64,000 bases of DNA from Mitsuokella jalaludinii DSM 13811 (GTDB taxonomy: Bacteria; Bacillota; Negativicutes; Selenomonadales; Selenomonadaceae): positions 62,001 to 126,000 of the forward strand of contig NZ_JNKR01000002.1 of the NCBI RefSeq assembly GCF_000702905.1, given 5' to 3'. The notes beneath the pieces are model-generated. The model did no database searches. It had not been told where the DNA came from and saw only the letters and a list, made by a program, of their open reading frames with translations. The position numbers were made by a program, and so were the translations under genes. Numbering within the stretch: position 1 is the first letter of the stretch; every line of letters begins with the position of its first letter. This document shows, piece after piece, positions 60,972 through 64,000 of this stretch.

Positions 60972-61220
60972 TCATGCAAGCCCAACCAGGTAATCCAACG
61001 ATACATGATAATACTTCGCCAGTATGATGAGCCGCTCTATCGGCAGCTTGCGCTTGCCGAGCTCATACATGCCATAGGCGACCTGACTGCAGTGCAGGAC
61101 CTTGGCGACATCCGCCTGGGATAAGTTATTGCGCTCACGCAGATCTTTTAGATTCTTTGCCCAGATACTAGGCGTATGACGCAGGGCGGCTCCATCCGCC
61201 TTAGGCTGACATTCCCCCAT
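60972..61220 (-). CDS. XRE-family regulator downstream of a G9 tract
   Basis: 82-residue helix-turn-helix protein (WAKNLKDLRERNNLSQADVA, KVLHCSQVAYGMYELG, KYYHVSLDYLVGL). The start at 61220 gives the same length as the paralogue at 61694-61942. Nine G residues (minus strand, 61237-61229) lie eight bases upstream and may act as the ribosome site; two other start codons further upstream read through the tract in different frames, so tract length could alter expression. Targets unknown. Confidence 0.75.
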   Translation of the reverse strand: MGECQPKADGAALRHTPSIWAKNLKDLRERNNLSQADVAKVLHCSQVAYGMYELGKRKLPIERLIILAKYYHVSLDYLVGLA

Positions 61221-61228
61221 CGCGACGT

Positions 61229-61237
61229 CCCCCCCCC
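61229..61237 (-). repeat. homopolymeric G9 tract upstream of an XRE gene
   Basis: Nine C on the plus strand (G9 on the coding strand). With nine G, a leader frame starting at an ATG behind AAAGGA (MDVQVTTAKC) passes out of frame; with ten it would join the XRE frame. Confidence 0.7.
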
Positions 61238-61693
61238 GTGTACATTTGTGCACTTTGCGGTTGTAACCTGTACATCCATGACAATGACATTCCTTTCTAA
61301 AAATAACGGGACTGTTCTCATACATGCATCTGCCATATGGCTAATGCACGTTTAGTTTTATCATAACCCATATCTTAAGATTAGGGTCAATATGCATTTT
61401 GATTTTACAGATTCAGAAATACAATCCATATATTTGCCAATATACAAGAGAAGTTCTTCCTTCTGTCTGTATTGTACTACGACTTCCCTTGAATACATAC
61501 CACTATTCTGCTGTCTTGCAGAAAAAATGAGATAGATCACACAGAAAAAGGATGTATTTATCTTGCAGGTGTGTGATATTATGAAATTGCGATTACAGAT
61601 TGTATAGCACATTGTTATAAAACAAGACACTAAGAAGGCCGTGTGTCATTTGCCACACGGCCTTCTGTTCATCCTATGGAAGCGTGATGTCAA
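61238..61693. other. AT-rich spacer between the two XRE genes
   Basis: No convincing gene; one 89-codon minus-strand frame is low-complexity and lacks a ribosome site. The end holds a strong hairpin, AGAAGGCCGTGTG (61633-61645) with CACACGGCCTTCT (61654-61666), that terminates the second XRE gene. Confidence 0.55.
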
Positions 61694-61942
61694 TCAGCCC
61701 TGATCTTGGAGTCCGGCCAGGTAGTCGAGCGATACATGGTAGTACCTTGCCAGCTTCACGAGGTTATCAACCGAGATTCGGCGCTTGCCAAGCTCGTACA
61801 TGCCGCACGCGACCTGACTGCAGCGGAGGACCTTCGCCACATCTGTCTGCGACAGATTGTTGGCCTGGCGGAGTTCTCGCAGCCGCTTGGACCACACGGC
61901 GACATTCCTTGTCATCTGCGATGTCTTCTCCTTTCCAGCCAT
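61694..61942 (-). CDS. XRE-family regulator coupled to an autotransporter anchor remnant
   Basis: 82-residue helix-turn-helix protein closely related to the one at 60972-61220 (WSKRLRELRQANNLSQTDVA, KVLRCSQVACGMYELG, YYHVSLDYLAGL). Its ATG overlaps the stop of the upstream YadA-anchor fragment (TGATG), implying that the two were once one translation unit. An XRE gene right after a surface-adhesin gene suggests control of adhesin expression; this is inference. Confidence 0.82.
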   Translation of the reverse strand: MAGKEKTSQMTRNVAVWSKRLRELRQANNLSQTDVAKVLRCSQVACGMYELGKRRISVDNLVKLARYYHVSLDYLAGLQDQG

Positions 61943-62445
61943 CAGCCCTGACTCTTGTCGAGCTTGGCAAGGATTTCCGTCATCTTCTGCTCGAGAGCAT
62001 CGATGCGCTTATCCTTGTCGGCATTGTCCTTCTTGAGCTCGTCGGTCCCCTTCGACTGTGCGTCGATGACTTTGGCCATCTGCGTCTTCGTCAGAGCATG
62101 GTGGTCCGAGCCGCCCGGGCCGAACTTGACGGTCACGCCCGCATTGAGGCCCACATCGCCATTGCCGAACGAAACGCCGAAGCAGAACAGGCTGTTCTCA
62201 TCCGGCTGGTAGAACGCGCCAACCGCGCCTGCATTCGAATTGCGGTAATGGCCGTAGCCAAGCGCGAACTGCGCTTTGTCGTCCGGATCGAATTCCTGTA
62301 TCGGATGCAGCGCCGCCAGGGCATTGCTGCCCGCCGCCGCACGGCTGATGTCGTTCTCGATGAGGCGGCTCGTCGTCTTGAGGCCAGTGTCCAGCGCGGA
62401 CAAGTTCTGGCCGACGGTATTGTTTTCCTTGATTATGGATTCAAA
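61942..62445 (-). pseudogene. 5'-truncated trimeric autotransporter, anchor domain only
   Basis: The frame holds the last stalk residues (NTVGQNLSALDTGLK), a complete YadA anchor (ALHPIQEFDPDD...LGYGHYRNSNAGAVGAFYQPDE...AGVTVKFG) and a C-terminal coiled coil (ELKKDNADKDKRIDALEQKM), all parallel to the large autotransporter at 55621. A stop lies just before the stalk and no head or signal sequence exists upstream; a start at 62403 would give 153 residues that could not be exported. Confidence 0.82.
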
Positions 62446-62512
62446 TCACATGCATCTAACCACGCCCAGAATGGCCAATTGAGTTAGAATTCACTGTCGA
62501 CGGTTGGAGAGC

Positions 62513-62541
62513 TTGCGCGTACCTTTCCGCCGTGCTATAAT
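62513..62541 (+). promoter_or_regulatory. promoter of the antisense antitoxin RNA
   Basis: TTGCGC (62513-62518), 17-base spacer, TATAAT (62536-62541) with TGC before the -10 (extended -10). Confidence 0.8.
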
Positions 62542-62547
62542 AGACAT

Positions 62548-62632
62548 AGAAAAAGAGGCCACCGTAGACGGTTGTCCTCAACTGTTGATCAAAAAGATGA
62601 CCGTATAGTTGTGAGCTTGGCGGTCATTTTTT
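62548..62632 (+). ncRNA. candidate antisense RNA antitoxin (type I system)
   Basis: From the expected start near 62548 the RNA runs about 85 bases, complementary to the 3' untranslated end and last 18 or so codons of the toxin gene on the other strand. It ends at the hairpin ATGACCG (62597-62603) / CGGTCAT (62621-62627) followed by six T. Convergent overlap at the 3' end with a strong dedicated promoter is the layout of TxpA/RatA- and BsrG/SR4-type systems. Confidence 0.7.
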
Positions 62633-62730
62633 GTGCTTCTGTCTTTCCCGAGAGCGTAGCCCAGAGAAAAGCAAGCAATCGCAAATCCGAGGACATTCAT
62701 GACAATGCCATAGAGCGTTCCTTCGTTCAT
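62578..62730 (-). CDS. small hydrophobic type I toxin candidate, 50 residues
   Basis: Very short gene: MNEGTLYGIVMNVLGFAIAC, then FSLGYALGKDRS and a polar, tyrosine-containing tail ending TVIFLINS. Residues 6-27 form one membrane helix followed by charged residues, as in Fst/TxpA/holin-like toxins that damage the membrane. AAGGAGG at 62739-62745 lies eight bases before ATG 62730; an ATG at 62736 is too close. The mRNA, from an extended -10 at 62891-62896, has a 5' hairpin, a 5' arm (62834-62860) able to pair with its 3' end (62557-62579), and a terminator there. I cannot assign a named family. Confidence 0.72.
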   Translation of the reverse strand: MNEGTLYGIVMNVLGFAIACFSLGYALGKDRSTKNDRQAHNYTVIFLINS

Positions 62731-62833
62731 GCGCATCCCCTCCTTCCAGTTGAGATCTGCCGCAAAGCAACAGTCCGCTGTGGAGGGCGTACAAAAATCC
62801 CTCCATCGTCAAACATCAAAGTAATCTGATAGA

Positions 62834-62899
62834 GAGGACAACCGCCTACCGTTGGTGGCCATCGGGAGCAAGCATGCTCCCGATTCTTTTATTATAGCA
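62834..62899 (-). promoter_or_regulatory. toxin promoter, 5' hairpin and 5' pairing arm
   Basis: On the minus strand TGC-TATAAT (62899-62891) is an extended -10. Downstream comes the hairpin ATCGGGAGCA/TGCTCCCGAT (62861-62884), then the arm 62860-62834, which pairs with 62579-62557 over 22 base pairs with one four-base bulge and one mismatch. Confidence 0.68.
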
Positions 62900-62904
62900 T
62901 ACGA

Positions 62905-63110
62905 TTTCGGCAAAGAGAATGCATCATCAACAACATCAAGAGCTACAGCATCTTCGTCCAGAAGGTCCGCGATGGCCTGCAAAACGGGCTCGAACTCAGG
63001 ACGGCTATCCGTCAGGCCATCACTTACCTGTAAGCGTCATCACCGATTCTACCAGCCTCTCACTCGAAGAAGTCCGCAAGATTGCCAGGGATAACGGGCT
63101 GGCTTTCTGA
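62905..63110 (+). pseudogene. decayed Rpn-type nuclease gene (RpnL body fragment plus RpnS tail)
   Basis: Codons 62905-63033 read ...ECIINNIKSYSIFVQKVRDG...AIRQAITYL then stop, matching the region after the nuclease domain of Rpn family proteins (YSxFVxKVR). From 63036 another frame gives VITDSTSLSLEEVRKIARDN to the end, the tail seen in copies A and B. The part between, including the four-residue repeats, is deleted, and the nuclease domain upstream is gone, replaced by the type I toxin locus. Confidence 0.75.
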
Positions 63111-63182
63111 CAGAGCGCAACGGTGAACAACGAATGCATAAAAAATCAAGAGGCATAGGAGCCGCAACTCCTATGCCTCTTG
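63036..63182 (+). repeat. RpnS-tail repeat unit, copy C (5'-truncated)
   Basis: Last 24 codons, spacer and terminator (CAAGAGGCATAGGAG / CTCCTATGCCTCTTG, 63147-63182) match copies A and B almost base for base. Confidence 0.85.
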
Positions 63183-63211
63183 TTGTACTTGTAACAAAAT
63201 CTCTTGCTGTG

Positions 63212-63628
63212 TCAGGGAATGGAGCGGAAATGAACGGAGATGACGTTTCCCATGGGGGGCTGCTCGTCCTGTTTCTTCCCGGTTGCCTGGATCCGGCGCA
63301 GATGTTTCACATTGTGTCCTATCTTGCCCGGACGCTCTTTTTTCTGCAGCAGTTCGAGCATGTTGAGCTGCTGCAGGACGCTCTTGAGTGTGCCGCTCTT
63401 CCTCGCCCGGCGGATTTTCTGCGCGAGCAGGATGAGGACGGCGTCTTCGACTTTGGCAAGGTTCGCATTGTGCTGCGGGCCAAGGCCGAGTTCTTCTGCC
63501 ATTCCGATTTTCCTGAGGTAATCTGCGAGGCTGCCGCGCGCAAAAGCGAACGCCATCCTCTCGTGAAGACGGACTGCTGCACGTACCATGATTCCGTCCA
63601 ACCTCACATCAAAATCAGTATGTCTCAT
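63212..63628 (-). CDS. hypothetical protein
   Basis: 138 residues, unrecognised. Basic, mostly helical, without signal peptide or membrane segment; MRHTDFDVRLDGIMVRAAVR near the start and repeated Leu/Arg/Lys-rich helices (LILLAQKIRRARKS). Start 63628 has AAAGGG about nine bases upstream; the longer open frame runs through a hairpin and is unlikely. Its position beside the accessory cluster and a low match to any housekeeping family suggest a mobile or lineage-specific gene. Confidence 0.6.
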   Translation of the reverse strand: MRHTDFDVRLDGIMVRAAVRLHERMAFAFARGSLADYLRKIGMAEELGLGPQHNANLAKVEDAVLILLAQKIRRARKSGTLKSVLQQLNMLELLQKKERPGKIGHNVKHLRRIQATGKKQDEQPPMGNVISVHFRSIP

Positions 63629-63736
63629 AGGAACACACCCTTTCTGATGAATCAGAATCATCGTTTTGCTTGTCCTGCCAGAAGGAGTTGCCTTCTGGCA
63701 ATTCTTTCCTACGCTCTTATTTCGCGGCAAACAAGA

Positions 63737-63776
63737 AAAATCCTGCCGGAATGCGGTGCTTTCGGCAGGATTTTTT
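63737..63776. terminator. bidirectional terminator after glnB
   Basis: AAAATCCTGCCG (63737-63748) pairs with CGGCAGGATTTT (63763-63774), T-runs on both strands. A smaller stem GGACCCC/GGGGCCC follows at about 63788. Confidence 0.85.
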
Positions 63777-63867
63777 ATATAAGAAAGGACCCCTTGCGGG
63801 GCCCTCCATTTGGGGATACATCAAATCTATGGGGTTATGAGGATTCGAGTTATATGTTCAGGATACC

Positions 63868-64000
63868 TTATTTGGTGTCCATGATGGCTTCCGGGCCGCG
63901 ATCGCCGGTGCGGATGCGGACGGCATCGGTGAGCTCGTAGACGAAGATCTTGCCATCGCCGATGTTGCCTGTGCGCACGGCTTTCTGTGCAACTTCGAGC
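63868..64000 (-). CDS. glnB: nitrogen regulatory protein P-II, C-terminal part (runs off the window)
   Basis: The last 43 residues of a PII signalling protein that senses 2-oxoglutarate and ATP/ADP. The C-terminal PII signature is clear: TGNIGDGKIFVYELTDAVRI followed by RTGDRGPEAI. The start and the T-loop lie outside the window, so GlnB versus GlnK cannot be decided. A terminator follows about 90 bases downstream. Confidence 0.9.
   Translation of the reverse strand, partial: LEVAQKAVRTGNIGDGKIFVYELTDAVRIRTGDRGPEAIMDTK

Noticed and set aside
61361-61630. An 89-codon minus-strand frame between the XRE genes.
   Set aside because: AT-rich spacer, no ribosome site, no domain, and it ends without relation to the terminator there.
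54058-63182. Whether the three Rpn-tail copies form a CRISPR-like array.
   Set aside because: Copies are far apart, coding and about 150-350 bp long; no short regularly spaced repeats with unique spacers were found anywhere in the window.

Overview
The window suggests a diderm Firmicute of the Negativicutes, most likely a Selenomonadaceae relative such as Mitsuokella or Selenomonas; genus and species cannot be fixed from this sequence alone. Firmicute-type housekeeping genes (family II pyrophosphatase with CBS-DRTGG insert, pcrA, ligA, long hflX, pflBA) lie beside outer-membrane functions (TonB-ExbB-ExbD, a TonB-dependent receptor, a YadA-type trimeric autotransporter, a beta-barrel remnant). 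Most genes are GC-rich with strong Shine-Dalgarno sites; a few intergenic patches are AT-rich and look foreign or decayed.

Layout. 1-2400: purine-base permease and an intact class A beta-lactamase. 2500-9100: a Fur-controlled anaerobic heme-use locus with a HutW/ChuW-type radical SAM heme-opening enzyme, ExbB-ExbD-TonB, a short flavodoxin and a heme-type TonB receptor carrying YRAP/NPNL boxes. 9100-9660: two large nested palindromes. 9700-26100: ppaC, pcrA, ligA, a structured small RNA with its own promoter and terminator, nitroreductase, a four-gene run (unknown protein, NA37 nucleoid protein, HflX with an N-terminal JAMM domain, PLP enzyme), a LexA-like repressor lacking its protease residues, and dacF-HD-MBL-nudC. 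26100-32500: IS200 remnant, a carbonic anhydrase-Nudix fusion, and pflA/pflB, each behind the same FNR-type promoter. 32500-34000: a complete 1473-bp insertion sequence with 7-bp target duplication. 34200-52500: mostly metabolic and transport genes on the minus strand (AhpC plus a TrxR/AhpF-like partner, MazG, RarD, OPT transporter, UxaA family dehydratase), an orphan histidine kinase, several pseudogenes and further palindromic elements.

52500-64000 is accessory. It holds a broken AAA-ATPase/nuclease gene, a HigBA toxin-antitoxin operon, three copies of a module encoding the C-terminal tail of Rpn-type nucleases (RpnS-like, two of them stand-alone with variable four-residue repeats), the large trimeric autotransporter with collagen-like repeats and a frameshift in its ESPR start, a second autotransporter anchor remnant coupled to an XRE regulator, a second XRE regulator next to a G9 tract, and a type I toxin-antitoxin locus at 62.5-62.9 kb whose toxin mRNA ends can pair with each other and whose 3' part is covered by an antisense RNA. 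The window ends inside glnB.

The most interesting items are the type I toxin-antitoxin locus, the dispersed RpnS-like tails, the roughly 190-nt structured RNA after ligA, the protease-dead LexA homologue, the carbonic anhydrase-Nudix fusion, and the family of nested palindromes whose arms differ between copies but still pair. All functions are inferred by reading the sequence; no database search was run.
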